From: Dendrophyllia cribrosa
Taxonomy: Eukaryota; Cnidaria; Anthozoa; Scleractinia; Dendrophylliidae
Assembly: GCA_024195265.1 (NCBI GenBank)
Contig: JAJLRJ010000004.1
Span: forward strand, 4,989,159-5,053,158
Direction: 5' to 3'
DNA: 64,000 nt
Shown here: piece by piece, positions 9,797-23,230 of the stretch
Numbering within the stretch: position 1 is the stretch's first letter
How the letters are laid out: each line of letters opens with the position of its first letter
The notes under the pieces: model-generated
The model's database searches: none
Seen by the model: only the letters and a program-made list of their open reading frames with translations
What the model was told of the DNA's origin: nothing
Made by a program: the position numbers and the translations under genes

Positions 9797-12700
9797 TAAC
9801 TATGATGGTGATTGAAGACTCGAGATTGACTTTCTCCTGTGTTGTGGCATCCCAGGTTCACTGCCAAAGCTTTCATAATTGAATGGTTAGTAATGATCTG
9901 TTGTTGTATTTTTTTTCACAAGAAACTTTTGCCTTTCAAAACCACAGACTTCTCTTCTTCAGCCCCTCCGAGCCCTGCAAATTTTGTTCAATGCTTTATA
10001 CTCTTCTTTGTAACTTTGTCCATTCTTTTTTGTCTTTCCCACAGGGGATTGTTTTGGGAAGATTCAAGTAAAGAGTGCGCCCATTGCTTGGCGCTTTTCA
10101 CATGCAATTCAAAGCAGAGTTCTCAGTGGCTTCATAGAAATGTTTATTTGGTGAAAGCTTCAATAGTATTAGCATGAAATATTTTGTAATTTGCATAGTG
10201 TTGCCTTGAACATGCCATTTTCCTATGAGCTATTAGACCTGAGAGCGTGTTTATGATTCTTTGAGTCACTGCAAATATTGACCAAGAGATAGTTTCTCAA
10301 AACAGTAATAATGATTAGTGATTTATCCGGCGGATAGTGCTATCCACCTTTTGCACAACGGGGGCCAGAGCACTTGGGCAAGTGACTGGTTTGAAGAGTA
10401 ATTAGTTAACTTAAAAGTAAAAATCCTAGTTGCCAAGAGTTTTGGCAACTGATGCAAGCTTTGTGCCCACCGAGAAGGATTTTTACTTGCATTGGTGTGT
10501 GGGTGAGCACTGATTTCAAACCCGGTGTACAGTACCAATAAAGTTTTGATAATACAATGTATACTAAAAATTGTCGGTGTACTCATTTTGCTGTATGCTC
10601 TGTAAATATGGCTGTAGCTTCCTTTTTACATGAAAATGTGTTTTTGTGCTTAAATAAGAAGGCTAAGAAATAATTTTATATGGTCACCAGTTAGGAGAAT
10701 TTGCATGTTAACATTGGGGCTAAAGACATGATAACATTTAGTTGGACCCTTAACTTATGCTTTCATAAACTTTATTTTTTTCAGACTTCCTCTCCAGTTT
10801 ATATGGGTAGTATAATACACAACTTCTTTGACATTTCTTACTTCCGATTAGACGTATAATATTGGTGGACATTCTGATGGGTCATGTGGCTTGTGAGACA
10901 GGTAAAATATTATCAAAATAGTCAGACAGCTAGAAGGCTTAGCCTGCCAAAAATAAAATTTTTATTGCCAAAAATATAATTTTAGCGGAGATCTCGCGGG
11001 CCGAAAAAGGCCCGCTCGCAGAGCTCCATACTCATAGAACCTATGACCGTCATTTTTCATGGTCATGGCTAGGGGAATGTTTCGTGCGTGCATCCATCTA
11101 TTCTTCCATCTGTTGCACAGGGCTAGCTCGCGAGTGTGTATAACATCACAAAACATGCGCATATGACATTGCATAATAATTTTCCAACCAAAGCAAGGCT
11201 TTGTTTTTTGCGCGGCTACATGGCCGAGGCCACGTCAGCTGCAGTAAAGACTTTTGTTGTGTTCAACCGGAGAAGCAGAGTTTTAAAGAATTTCCAAGCA
11301 GCCGAGGGACTTAAAGGTAAAATACTATATATAGATAGGCTTAGCCTAACAGCATAGCTCTCTGAACTGAAAGCCGATGATAAGCTTAACTAAGGTGAAA
11401 GGTCGGCTATTTTTCAATTTTAGCAATTCTCTAAAACTGCAAAAGAAGATAGAGTGAAGATAGAACTATAAAATCCAAGTCTTGTTTTGTTTACATAAAA
11501 TCACTTTTCAATCTATGTAATGAATGAACAAACACATAAAAATGGACAACACAAAATTGAATTGGCCATGCCCAATGCACACACGCACAGACACACATGT
11601 TCAGACGCTGCCCGCAAAACATTCCGCTGGCCAAAATTAGACCATGAAAAATGATGGGCATGGGTTCTATGAGTATGGAGCTACGCAAGCAGGCCAAAGA
11701 TCAGGTTTGATTGTACTTGTAGTCTGGTTGAGAAGTCTGGACCTTTACATAAGAATCACATAATTTGGCTTCATTCAAGTACCATCCAAATACTTTTTAA
11801 AATCATTGCCACATAAAAACCCTGATTTCCTAGCAATATATAGACCTGATGATGATTATTTACATTTATTACTCATGCGCAAAGTGCAATGAGTTATAAA
11901 ATGCCCTTCGTTTTTCTTTTTTTTCTTTTTGTTATTATTATTGTTTTTTTTTGTGTGTCACGATTTTGCATGCAAATTTATGCATGCATATTTTATTTTA
12001 TTATTCCCAGGCTTCCGCTTTTCTCTCGGTCAACACAGTACATATTTGACTTCCGGTATTCAGGAATGATGTAAACAGTAACGCCACCAAATCAATGTCA
12101 TGGAAGCGTCACACGATCATGCCACCAACCCCCAACCCACCCTACATTAGTATTAGTATTCACATTACCTATATATTAGGTTCCTACAAATTGCCAACTT
12201 CCTTGTGGAAGCCTCCTTCATAAAAGCAATTAAAAATAGAAACTCGCTTTACACAGATAGGTATAAAGCGTAATAGATAATTCTTGGGAACATGCGGGTC
12301 CTTATCGTCTTGTTGCTTTAGAAAAATTGCTTCTTTTCTTATGGTACATTGAAATATAAGACAAATCACTTGGTTTTATTGGTGTATAAGTCAGTCCTGT
12401 ATTTCTCCCATCGAGGTGAACATTGCTTTTATGCACAGCATACATGTACAACTTGAGGCCAAATTTGTTGCGATTAATCTGAAAAACTTAAAGCTATTTT
12501 TAATCAGAGTTCTTCTGAAGCAATGCCAATGCCAAAACATTGTCAAGTTATTCCCCTTTTTACTGCCGATTCTTTACAAAGCCTGTGTCGGAGCAGTCCT
12601 CGCTGCCTATGGTGAGTAATTTCAAGACTTTTTTGAAGAAAGAACAAATGAAACACATGGCAAAACGGCGTCGTTACTACAGCCCATCGGATTTAAAAAA

Positions 12701-13100
12701 AAATTGGACTTCAGGACTGGACTTCGGTGGATTATGGACTGTGGAATGCGTGTCATATTAATGTCGATTTTTACTGACTTCATTACTTTTTTAACCAGTG
12801 AATACGCACATGCGTAATGAACAGGTTATCGGTAACGGAGACAGATTAGCAAATGAGCACTTACTCACTTGCTCCTTCCATCAGCTGTAAACGTACGTAA
12901 TGCTTTGTTACGAATGCGTTTCGTAACAAGAACAGCGTGAATTCAGCGATAACAATAACTAATTTGTTGTAAACGTATATAAACAACAATAAGCTTAAAG
13001 ATCTTTCGCATTTGGAGTCTTTAATGCGACATAAAATCGATCTAAAAGGATTTTCTAATTGAGACAGGCGTTTTGATGAGTATCTACCTTTCAATAACAA
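9797..13100 (-). other. Intronic stretch, no gene seen
   Basis: AT-rich. Short inverted copies of a CCATACTCATAGAACC motif lie near 11025-11065 and 11640-11685. A segment at 12100-12350 is present in inverted, diverged form at 16545-16830, suggesting a larger bracketing repeat. No exon with both splice sites is evident. Confidence 0.35.
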
Positions 13101-13114
13101 AATTTAGTCTCAAC

Positions 13115-13215
13115 TGAGCATGTGTGTCTCCATGGCCTTGTGGACTACATGTAAGGTGCCGGATTTGCACTCGGGAGACCCGGGTTCAATTCACACCTGC
13201 GAGTCTTTGCGTTCG
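13115..13215 (+). repeat. tRNA-derived SINE fragment
   Basis: It has an internal Pol III B-box-like GGTTCAATTC and an anticodon-arm-like CCGGATTTGCACTCGGG. It has no intact acceptor stem, so it is a SINE or tRNA relic and not a gene. Confidence 0.4.
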
Positions 13216-13638
13216 CCAGTGACTCATCTTTTTTTTGGACATAATGAAAGTGATTTCTTTTTTTTTTTTGCGTTCGTCAAATCTTTACGGTTAATGTCAT
13301 GTCAGTGTGAAAACATTAAAACTAACCGAAATATTGTGTTGCGTGTTAGCATTTCTTATTTACAGGTTGGCTCTTAGGAGCCTTTGATTTTAAGTAGCCT
13401 TTTCAAATGAAACAGAAATAATTCACGGCTTGGAAAGTAATAGACGAGTGTGGATTTGATCGGAAATCAATAAATTAAATATTAAAAGAGAGTATAGAAA
13501 AATTGGTAGCTTCAATCAACGCGTCTTAGAGTCTCATGCACATGAGTATAGGCTATGTGTAGCCTCTTGTTTGATGATAGATTTCCTAATACACACAAGA
13601 CATTTATAAATATTGCCAGGAACAGTACAGAACATTTA

Positions 13639-13862
13639 AGGGGCAGTATCACGAGGTTCCATGCGCGGCACTGTTCACTATTCTTGCACCGGAATTTTGG
13701 ACATATCACTGTTAAAAGTGATTTTTTCTTTCTTCTGGCTATCAAAATGGATTTTTTGATTCAACAAATACCTCCACTTCTCGACAGCCTTTTTGAATTT
13801 GCGGAATCAAACTTGAAAACTGGGCCGACATATTCAAGTTTCGATCTCGTGATACTGCCCCT
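13639..13862. mobile_element. MITE, TIR AGGGGCAGTATCACGAG, TSD TTA(A)
   Basis: A 224 bp element with 17 bp or longer terminal inverted repeats (AGGGGCAGTATCACGAG and CTCGTGATACTGCCCCT) flanked by TTA/TTAA. This fits a piggyBac- or Kolobok-type target duplication. It contains no gene. Confidence 0.7.
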
Positions 13863-14432
13863 TTAACATATGCTAACAGCAGTTGTTTCTACTGAATTTA
13901 ATGTTTCACTGCAAGGGCTAGTTTCATGGTTGTTTTCATAATTTATGAAACATTTTGCCCACATTTCACAATAAATATTCACATTCAGTAATAACACTGT
14001 TGTTTTGTATAGTCCTTTACTCTCTCCTACTAGTATGCAGCTACAAAAGTGGCCTTCAAACACTTAAAACACCGATTGCAAATCATGTATTCTAAACAAA
14101 AATAAATTGCACACTTACTTTTCGATGCGCTCGAGTAACTAACAGAATTACATGAAACAATCGTCCATTTTATGGAAATGAATCAAACCTCTTCCCAAAT
14201 CCTTGGATAGCTTCACATTTTGGTTTGCATATGACATGTTAGAGAAAAGGCACTGGATTTCTTTAACCCATTGACATCCGATGCGCCCTCATGCGCCCGG
14301 AAACAAAACCCCTCTGAAATTCCAATGCGCCCTCATGCGCCCTGTCAGAATTGGCTCGTTTTAATTGGCTGTAGCTTGGAAACAATATTCCCCTAGGCAT
14401 TGAAAAGCAGTGAAACGTGACGTGCATAAAAT

Positions 14433-14733
14433 TACCGTATTTTCAGGTGTACAAGTCGATCCCTGAAACCACGAAAATTTGCCCCAAAAATCGACCTCGT
14501 CTTATACACCGGCCAAAACTCAAGAGCTGTCGGTTCATAAGGAAACAAGGAGCCCGATGGGCTTCGAAACTGGCTTGTTTGGCCTCAGTTTCCACCCGGT
14601 TTTCACCTTAGAGTTTTATATTAGCAAGCCACAAAATACAATCTAGAATCTATCAATATGCACAGTCCAGTCCACATTTACATTCCACAGCCCGCTTCAA
14701 GCACTCCTTAGGGACGGACCATTTTATTGTTAA

Positions 14734-14773
<40 letters not shown>

Positions 14774-17687
14774 GGGCAAATACTAAAAACAAATTCCTGC
14801 ACGGCAAAAGTAAAGAAGAAAAAAAATAATGCACAGCGAGCGAAAAGAAAAAAAAGGTATGGAGCAATCCCGAAAAAAATTCTTGCACAACATCAAGACG
14901 GAAAAAAAATTCATGATCAGAAAAATTGCCCAACACCGCCACCTGCCGCCACCCCCCACCCCACACCCCCCTTTAGTAGGCTACAGTTTCAGGTCTATAT
15001 TTTTTTCTCTGATCGGCTCGGTATTGTTAGAAAAAACATAAGTTTAGAACTTTCTATATTTTTTTCGCTTTAAAATCCTTGAAACCACCTACTACAAGGA
15101 ATCAGGATTGTTTAAACACAGGCATTTTGGACAATCGATGATGGGGCAATTACCAAAAAAAAAATTCCTGCACAGCAAAAGTAAAGAAAAAAAGGAATGC
15201 ACAGCAAGCTAAAGGAAAAAGGGTATGGAACAATCCCGAAAAAAACAATTAACCCCCTCCCCGTCGACAAATATAAAATTGTCCATCCCTTTGCAGGCTA
15301 CAATTATTTCAAGTCTATATTTTTTCTCTGATCGGCTCTGTACTGTTTGCAAAAACATAAGTTTAGAACTTTGTATATTTTTTTCGCTTTAAAATCCTTG
15401 AAACCACCTACTACAAGGAATCCCAGTTAATTTCACTTCTTTCGGATTTTTGCCTTTCATGAATGTTTATTTCGTGAAGTTGAAGGAACAGAAGAGCTAA
15501 CTGAAAATTCACCGCCGTCGGAGAAGATGTAAACAATGCACGTGTCTTGCGAGTTTCGCTGGTGCTAGTGAATGTTTCTCGGGCGAACCTTAAAGCGATC
15601 ACTTTTTCATTTAATTTTCTTTTCTGTGTTTCGGATACAGAGGAATAAAAACTAGATATATTTTCATGTGTCTGATTGCGAGATGTTTTATGGAATCTCT
15701 GCGTTTAATATGCGTTACTGGAAAGGTTTCAAATTACTTTTGACATTATGCAAATTGCAACATTTTTACCTCAACTGAAATAATATATTTCAAAGGGATA
15801 AATTTGTTTCTCTCCTCCTAAATTATCACTTCTGTCGTTAACTTTGATTAAATTTATAAGTTTCATCAAAAATTTATTATGATTATGACGGAAATAGTTC
15901 CAGCAAAACGAAAAGTTCTGAAAGTTGTTTTGACACCGGATCCGGACCACGCAAAATAAACTGAAAGAACGATAAATATTTGAACTATAGTTGCTTAATT
16001 ATTGGTTATACTCTTCGCTATACTACTTATGAAAACACGCAAAATCACACACGATAGCGATATACAAAGGATATCAATCGCAAAGCAAAGCCATTTCCCT
16101 TAAATGATCGTGACTTCCTCCTAGACGTCTCCTAAAACGAAAAAAAATGTGGAAAACATATGGTTGTAGTTTGAAACTCACAACGGCTGCAGACAAGCGC
16201 TTACCTTGCAGAATATCTAACCGAAATTTGTCAAAGTGAAGCGATCGATGAATGTCACAGCAGATGCATCAAACTAACCATCGATGTCTCACAAATCCAA
16301 CAGCCCATTCTTGTTACAGTATCGTTTTGTTTTACAACAGCAAACGAACGATATCGCTTGCTTTTATAACGATCAACGAAAGTATAAAGCAACTCGTTTA
16401 TAAACTCTTGCACCATCAATCGAGCAGAGGAAGGTCTGGAACGAGTCACGCACCCCTCCCCCCAACAACATCTTCTTTTTGCGTGATAAACATGCGCACG
16501 CGTAAGAAACTTTTGTCATATATTTTAATGTATCATAACAAAAGCAGCAATTTTTCTAAAGCAACAAGACAATGAGAACCCGCATGTTCCCAAGAATTAT
16601 CTCTTACACTTAATACGCATCTATGTACATCACGTTTCCATTTCAAATTGCCTTTACAAGAAAACGCTACCACAAGTAAGCCACCGATTCGTCTTTGCCT
16701 AATATAAGGTTGACTTGAAGGTTAAGGTTACTGTAGTGTGGGTTGGGGTTCGCGGCGTTACGGCGTGACCGCATGACGCTGCCGTGACGTCGTTTTGATG
16801 ACATCACAGGTTACGTCATTTCTGGAAACCGGAAGTAAACTAGGTAAGGCGTTGGCCGCAGCAAAAGCGATTCCCGGGGCAGGTGACACGACAGAAAAAA
16901 AAAAAAAAAGGGTATTTTAAGAACTGACTCGTGACGAGCCAGTTAATTAGCATAACAATGACACCCGAGATTAACATGGAAGTGACATTTATTGCAGTAA
17001 AGGAGCAACGATCGATCTTGGTTTCACTTTCCGAGCAAAATACACGTTCTTACCTTTACGAGTGTGAATTCTTCACATTAGGGATTTGTCATTAGAAATG
17101 TTCGATTTTCCCGCTCAATGCATGCAAGTTTGAGGTTATTTTGTGCTTGAAATCCATGACTACTACTACTTCTGAAGAAAACAAATCGCACATCGATCAA
17201 CAAGACGCTAGAAACTTGGTAACCGCACACTTGAAATGAGCACGTACTTCTGGCTACTGGTTTCCGGTTCTGTCCGAGCTTAGCTGGGTTACTAAGCATC
17301 CAAGATGGCGGCCTGTTCACATACTCGTTCTACGGCTTCATGCGTTCATTTTACGGCATTTCTTCATTGTAAAAAGCCTAAAAATGACCCACAAACATAA
17401 CGAAAGAAATTTTAGAGCAGATATCTTAAGAATTTGGATTCATATTTGTCAATTTATTAACGAAGTGCATTCGTTCGCGTGTTGGTCGATCAATGTGGTT
17501 CATTCAGTTTACTTTGACTTTGGGTCTCGAAGATGCTCTGCAAGAGAGACAAGACTTGTTTTCCTAGAAAATCGTAAAGAATTTTTCTCCTCATACTTGA
17601 TGCCAAATCAAGAAAATCCTTATTTTAGGCTCAAAAAGTGGGGTCGACTAATACACCGGTTCGACTTATACACCGGAAAATACGGTA
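14433..17687. mobile_element. TACCGTA-family bracketed element, about 3.3 kb
   Basis: The left end TACCGTATTTTCAGGTGTACAAG matches the inverted right end TTATACACCGGAAAATACGGTA. Inside are a poly-G tract of about 36 bp (14737-14772), a tandem duplication of about 130 bp (14979-15108 and 15295-15424), and a poly-A tract near 16897. No transposase is recognisable, so it is non-autonomous or two flanking copies. Confidence 0.5.
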
Positions 17688-17770
17688 GCTTTCATTTGAG
17701 TCCAAACTCGCTTTTCTGCGTGCTCTGTATGATTTTCCACGAATTTTTCAATGAACATCTTAGTTCTAGA

Positions 17771-19083
17771 AATGGATTCTCGAAGTTTTGATGAAAATAC
17801 TGCTTCATCTGATGAATAGCAAGAATTATTTGCCGGTTTTATGCGCCGATCAATTCGAAAAATATATTTTGAACACTTCCGGTTCAAATTCCCCACCCCA
17901 CCCAGGCAAAGTCAAATTCCCCACCCCTGGGATGGCCTTTCACATCAAATTCCCGACTCCCCGGGCACAGAAAATTTTCAAATACCCGGGGCTTGCCCGG
18001 GGGAGGGGGGGGGGGGGGGGGGGGGGGGGGATGTTGATGTTTCGAATTGATCGGCGCATTACTGTTGAAGAAATCGGCCAAATCAGGCAAGATCGTCAAA
18101 CACTACAAAATCAACAACTGCTCCGCGATGTGGATGACCAGATTGAAGAATTTTTGGATCTACGGCCGACTGAACGGGAAAGTAATTCAGATGTCGAGCT
18201 GTACGCTAGCGAGGAAGAAGAGAGCGGCGACGAAAGTAACGACGAAGAACCTACGCCCGATAATGCAGAAAGAGCGCCTCCAAATGCAATTCAGTGGTCT
18301 AATAACTTACATGCAATAAATGTTGAACCATTTTCCATTCGTCATGGCCCGAATTCAGATCTCGGAGACAACGCAACGGCCAAAGATTTCTTCAATGCTT
18401 TCATCGATGATAATTGCATTGACAAAATCGTTCGATGCTCCATTGCGTTCGCTCGCTCAAGGGGCGATCAAAACTTCACAACAACTCGAGCCGAAATTTC
18501 AACATATCTTGGCCTCAACATTCTTATCGGGATACACGAACTTCCTCAGCTGGCAATGTACTGGGATTCAGACAAGTTTATTGGGGAAGAGGGCTTCAAA
18601 AAAACAATCCCTAAACAGCGCTTTGTGACTCTGGGGAAGTATTTACATCTTGTCGAACTGAACGCTGAAGACGCGAATGATCTCCTCACTAAAGTGCGCC
18701 TGCTGGTTTCTCGCTTGGAGCAGAAGTTTGCCTGAGCCTACACTCCTGGCAAAAACATCACCGTAGACGAGGGACTTGTCAAATTTAATGGGAGGCTTTC
18801 GTTTAAGCAGTATATGCCCATGAAGCCTGACAAATTTGGCATAAAAGTTTGGCTTCTTGCCGACGCTGACACCTACTATGTTCCCCGCTTCCAGGTTTAC
18901 TTAGGCAAAAATCGAACGATTACAAGTGGCTTGAAAGCTGACCGAACATCGCTGAACAGCATTAAGCTGTGTACACAGACAAAATCGGCGACCACTTCTT
19001 TGCTAAAGCCTCTCCATTTAAAAAATCACATGTACATGTGGGTATTCTCATTTTGTGATCCCAGTGCTTGTAACTCGATATAA
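17771..19083 (+). pseudogene. piggyBac (PGBD-like) transposase remnant
   Basis: The frame encodes an acidic N-terminal region followed by the DDE_Tnp_1_7 pattern. This includes an FFNAFIDD region, TYLGLNILIGIHELP, and then YTPGKNITVDEGLVKF with LSFKQYMPMKP and GIKVWLLAD, which covers the first catalytic Asp region of piggyBac transposases. It is broken by an in-frame TAG near 17816, a 170 bp C/G-rich insertion with inverted ends ATGCGCCGATCAATTCGAAA (17841-18058), and a TGA at about 18733. It stops after QVYLGKN, so the other catalytic Asps and the Cys-rich C-terminal finger are missing. It lies in an intron of the minus-strand host gene. Confidence 0.8.
17841..18058. mobile_element. C/G-rich MITE inside the piggyBac remnant
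   Basis: ATGCGCCGATCAATTCGAAA at 17841 reappears inverted as TTTCGAATTGATCGGCGCAT at the right edge. Between them are CCCCACCC-rich text and a poly-G tract (18003-18030). The C/G-rich style resembles the MITE into which the Polinton inserted (36327 and 61340). Confidence 0.45.
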
Positions 19084-19683
19084 AGCAGTGACATGCCACG
19101 GTTAATTGCTTCATCTCCTCGAAACCCTCTTGTTCGCCATGACAGTCCTGTCTTCTTAATGCCTTGTGACATCAAATCCTGTAATACAACCATTTTGACT
19201 GCGCGCAAAATGGAGACACTTTCCAGCCACCATTGCATATTCAGATCAAAGGAGTCCCAATTTATCATTTTGGGAAGAAAAATTTTTCACTTCACATACA
19301 CTTTAAGAAACATCACCTTTTACATGTAATATAAAATAGTGGTTACTAGGTGCCAATTTACTTGAAACATTTCTTTCATTCAGACGTAATCGTAATAGAG
19401 CGACACAGATTAACATGTATTACATCTGCTAATTGTTGTTTTACCAGTATTTCGATGCATGTACTCCAAAAAAAAATGCTGTACTTCCAATTGAATGCAA
19501 CTTCCTGCAAATTGCAAAAATTAAATCCCAGCAAGAAAAAAGTCTTTCCCAATCGCAAAAATTAATTCCAGCAAAACACAAAGAAACGTCCATCTGCAAA
19601 ATTAAACTCCTGCAAAAATGTAGTGACACACGGTAGGATAGTTTTCAACCAAGCCTTACAAATAATGATTACAAAACTTTTAC

Positions 19684-19775
19684 CTGTCCTTCATCATCTC
19701 CATCTTCAACAGGTTCTTTTTTTATATTACCATTATTTCCTGGACTCCTGTTGTCATATTTACTGGCATCAGCAC
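19684..19775 (-). CDS. Acidic linker exon of the kinase gene (92 bp)
   Basis: The acceptor is TTTCGTTAG and the donor is GACAG/GTAAAA. With one base carried over from the exon at 20960-21220, the frame reads through SADASKYDNRS and NIKKEPVEDGDDEGQ with no stop, and it ends in phase 0 like all exons downstream. The agreement of phases supports the two exons belonging together. IKKEPVED resembles a sumoylation consensus (inference). Confidence 0.65.
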
Positions 19776-20959
19776 CTAACGAAAATGCATAGACAACATT
19801 CAAAAGATCAATCCATCAGTGTCAAATATTGTAACAGGCATAATTTACACATTTACATAATTTATCATTTATACAGTGTAAGCCAGCCAGTCAAGATAAC
19901 AGTGAAATTTATGTAATAATGTAATTTTTATTTTAAAAAAACACAGCATCTGTAAACAAATCCTTTTTTAAGTTTGAAATCCTGTCAGAATTCTTGTGAA
20001 TTCTGACAGGATTCTTCAATTGATGTCCACCAGTGAGTTACTGGTACATGTACATGTAATTGCTGTATTAGAGCCACCACTACCCTGTTCTTGTGAAAGC
20101 AGTGATACATGTAAACAACAACCATTTTAATAACAGCTATTCAGTTTGGTTAAACAAAAACATTTTACTTAATTATAGGTGTATAGTTGTTATATTGTTT
20201 CTGTTTTTAATGTTACAGTGCGTAGACACAGAAAACACAATATTCTTTTGTGGGCAAAGTTGGGCAGGGAATATACCCGCAAGGCTCGGATAAAACCCAC
20301 CGACCGGATGATGACCGAATGAGAGGCATCAGTACATGGCACCATACCGAGGGGGTGCCTCATGCCTGTACTGCAAGGGGGGAGGGAGAGGGGGCATAGT
20401 TCACACATGAAAACACATGGCCGGCATAATGTGCTTGGACCAAGTTTTCCCTGACGGGGAGAAAAATGGAAAAAGAAACGTCAAGCTGGTTTAATTTTTT
20501 TGTTTTATTTGTGCAGATCGCCAAAACGAAAAAGCAGTATACCAAAGCTTGAAAGGATATTTAGTTTTCACATTGCCAACAACTTTTTGGCTGGTTTGGT
20601 TGCAATTTGTCCAGACTGTTCAAAAAACAATATTTAGTGGTTTCGAATTGCTGGTTTTTTTTTTTGCTGAAACTCCAAGAGTCAATGGGTAAAACTATGC
20701 ATTTTACCCCCCCCCCCCCCCCCCACCCAAAAAATAAATAAATAAAAAAGCAATGGTCTCATAACAGATATATGAAAGCTGCTCCTATAATTTCAAGCTA
20801 ACATTTTAAGCAAAAAAGTGGGGCTTACCTGTATAAACAACTGTTGATGGTACATTTTTTATTGTTAGGATAAATCCTTTTAGCTTAGTTATCTCCACAT
20901 CAATACAGCACACAATCACACAAACACCCTGGTACAGATCTATATAATTATGTACTTAC

Positions 20960-21220
20960 TTGGACAATTAGCCTTTTTCTTAATACCATTAAATTCTTCC
21001 AAACATCCAAGCTGTTGGAATATTTGTTCCCATCTGCCCCATGAGATTCGGGAATGTTGACTTTCGTACTTAAACACAAACTTGTAAATTTTGCTGTTCG
21101 GTGGCATTTCTGTTTCTGGCCCATATAATATTTTTGCGATAGCCAACAAAGAACCTTCTCTACTTTCCAACACCTTGTAGAATTTTTCTTTTAGGAGAGC
21201 AGGTGGATAACCCGTGTTGT
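20960..21220 (-). CDS. Host-gene exon encoding an unrecognised about 87-residue module
   Basis: A 261 bp internal exon with a TTTTGTTAG acceptor and a CCAA/GTAAGT donor. The product begins NTGYPPALLKEKFYKVLE and includes SLLAIAKILYGPE, KIYKFVFKYESQ and WGRWEQIFQQLGCLEEF. It is helix-rich with conserved-looking Trp and aromatic residues. I do not recognise the fold. It is probably a small adaptor domain upstream of the acidic linker and coiled coil. One base of phase is needed from a further upstream exon that I could not place securely. Confidence 0.65.
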
Positions 21221-21819
21221 CTAACAAAAGAAAAAAATGAATTAACTGAAACAAATGAAGAACAGTTCCAAATTTCATAAAAGCAGGAGACGCATTATAT
21301 TTTGTAACTGGCTTGAGCATTCCCAAGTAGGAAAAATCTTGATAGCAAAAAAACAACATACTGTAATATTATTTTGTACATGCATGGGGCTACAAGCAGT
21401 TGCAAAAAGGTTGAGACACTTTCCAAAAAAATGTTCATTCCGTATAAAAGCGACAGCGTAACACAAATCAAATCAATGCAATGGGCTACTGACCCCCCTC
21501 CCCCTTTCAATGTTGAATGCTGTTTGTTTGAATGGCATTTTTGATCTGGTACAACATTGATAAGGGGGGAGGGAGTGGGGACTTGTTGAAAACCATGTTA
21601 TCCTCGAAATATGCACGACAGTACACAATGTCTCAACTCTTTTTGCAATTGCTTGTAGCATTTTTTTTTACCTGTTGTCACTGATACACAAACCAGTGAA
21701 AGGGCAACATTAACCAACAATGTACATTAACTGTATTAACTATAATAAATTGAAAAGGTCGGAGCATAACCATACTATGTTGAATTTTTTCACGCTAAAC
21801 TACCTGAAAAAGGGATTGT

Positions 21820-21990
21820 CCTGGCCCTCTAGTGCTTTGACCGTATTGTGAGCGTCGTTCCTTCCAAACCTGTAGGAAACATACTCCAAAATGATGCCAT
21901 TACAGTACAAAGCGATTGGCCGTGACAATATGCAACCTGAATACACCTGATCAGTGGCAACAACTGGAATGAAAATACCATTATTTACGC
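21820..21990 (-). CDS. Possible further host exon (uncertain)
   Basis: An exon-like open stretch ends in CTTTTTCAG/GTAGTT. One reading gives ILSRPIALYCNGIILEY and RFGRNDAHNTVK; another starts after CCTACAG and reads VWKERRSQYGQSTRGPGQ. Neither reading leaves the one-base phase needed by the exon at 21220, so it may belong to another transcript or be chance. Confidence 0.25.
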
Positions 21991-22432
21991 ACACCTGGCT
22001 CGGTTATCGATGGTGAGCTCGCTACAGAACACATCGTCTGTAGCATGTGTATAAGCCAATATGTTTAAGGCCCGTGTGGTGATCGAAGGACATCATTAAA
22101 TCCGGAAATCCTTAAAGCCAAACCCACGATATAAAAGGTGGATGGACTGTCCAACTCATGCAAATAAGCAAATCTATTGTTTTTGCTCATTTGCATTAGA
22201 TTAAGCGTGGAGCTTTGCCCTTTTATACCGCAGGTTCGCCTTCAAGTCTCTAGCACCTCTCAAAGAAACGAGGTGTCCTTGTCTGCGTACCTTGTGTCCA
22301 AAGCGCTATTCAGCGCTCGAGGTGAAAATGGGCTGTTGGTAGACAAGACGAGCTGGCGGGAAAGTCTGGAATCACTTCGGATCAGAAAAGGGGCAGCATT
22401 GTGAGTTGTGGGCCATTTCCTATCCTGTACCA

Positions 22433-23230
22433 TAGTCCAGGCATAACTAATCAATGATCAATGACATCAATGAGTAATCAATGGGTAATCAATGATTAAT
22501 CAAACCCAAAAACTTTTGTGGGTCATTGATTACTCATTGATGTCATTGATTACTCATTTTAAACCAACAGAGACCTTCCAGTACACCCATTTCTCTTCCT
22601 GACATCCACCAGGGGTCAGAAAAGGGCTCAAAAAAGGTGAAGCCCTGAGACTTTTAAAAAAACAAATTCCTCAGCAAAGTCATTCAGTGAGAATATCAAC
22701 AACTTCAAAGCATGCCTCCGTGCTAGAGGCTGCACTCACAATCTCATTGAGAAAATAATTTCCGAGGTAAAATTCAATGAACGAAAGTCATCTTTGCAGC
22801 AAAAGGAGAACGTGCGAAAAAGAATTCTGCCTTTCGTAACAACATACCACCCGGCGTTGCCTAGTCTTAAAAACATCTTAATGAGCAAATGGCATTTAAT
22901 TCAGAACCAACCATTGCTAAGAGAAATATAAAAAGAGCCTTCCCTTACCTCATACAAAAAAGGAAAATCCTTGGGGGTTATCCCGGGGGGGGGATATACT
23001 TGCTAGAGCAAAACTCGAAAGGTCACGTTCCACGTTATCACGAGCTTATGAGTCGTGTCTGGCCTGTCAACACCGCTTTTCATACAAATCAATGACTAAT
23101 CAGTGACCAAAAATTTTGTGTCATTGATTAGTCATTGAGTATTGGCAATACTCGATGAGTAATCAATTGATTACTCACTGATTACCCATTGATTACACTG
23201 ATGTCATTGATTAGTTAAGCCTGGCATAGT
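22433..23230. mobile_element. Inverted-repeat element rich in TGATTACTCATTGATG motifs
   Basis: The left end TAGTCCAGGCATAACTAATCA and the right end TGATTAGTTAAGCCTGGCATAG are inverted. Each arm has about 100 bp of short repeats such as AATCAATGAGTAATCAATG. The middle holds the Penelope-like fragment listed next. Confidence 0.6.
22625..23090 (+). pseudogene. Penelope-like retroelement RT fragment
   Basis: The plus-strand frame reads KKGEALRLLKTNSSAKSF, FKACLRARGCTHNLIEK, then KRILPFVTTYHPALPSLK and KWHLIQNQPLLREI. I recognise this as the C-terminal part of Penelope-like (or a related LINE) reverse transcriptase. The catalytic YxDD part is absent and the frame decays after about 22975. It is a dead fragment carried in an inverted-repeat element. 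Confidence 0.55.

Noticed and set aside
12100..16830. A single 4.7 kb transposon bracketed by inverted copies at 12100-12350 and 16545-16830
   Set aside because: The copies are diverged and overlap the 14433-17687 element, so the borders cannot be settled by eye.
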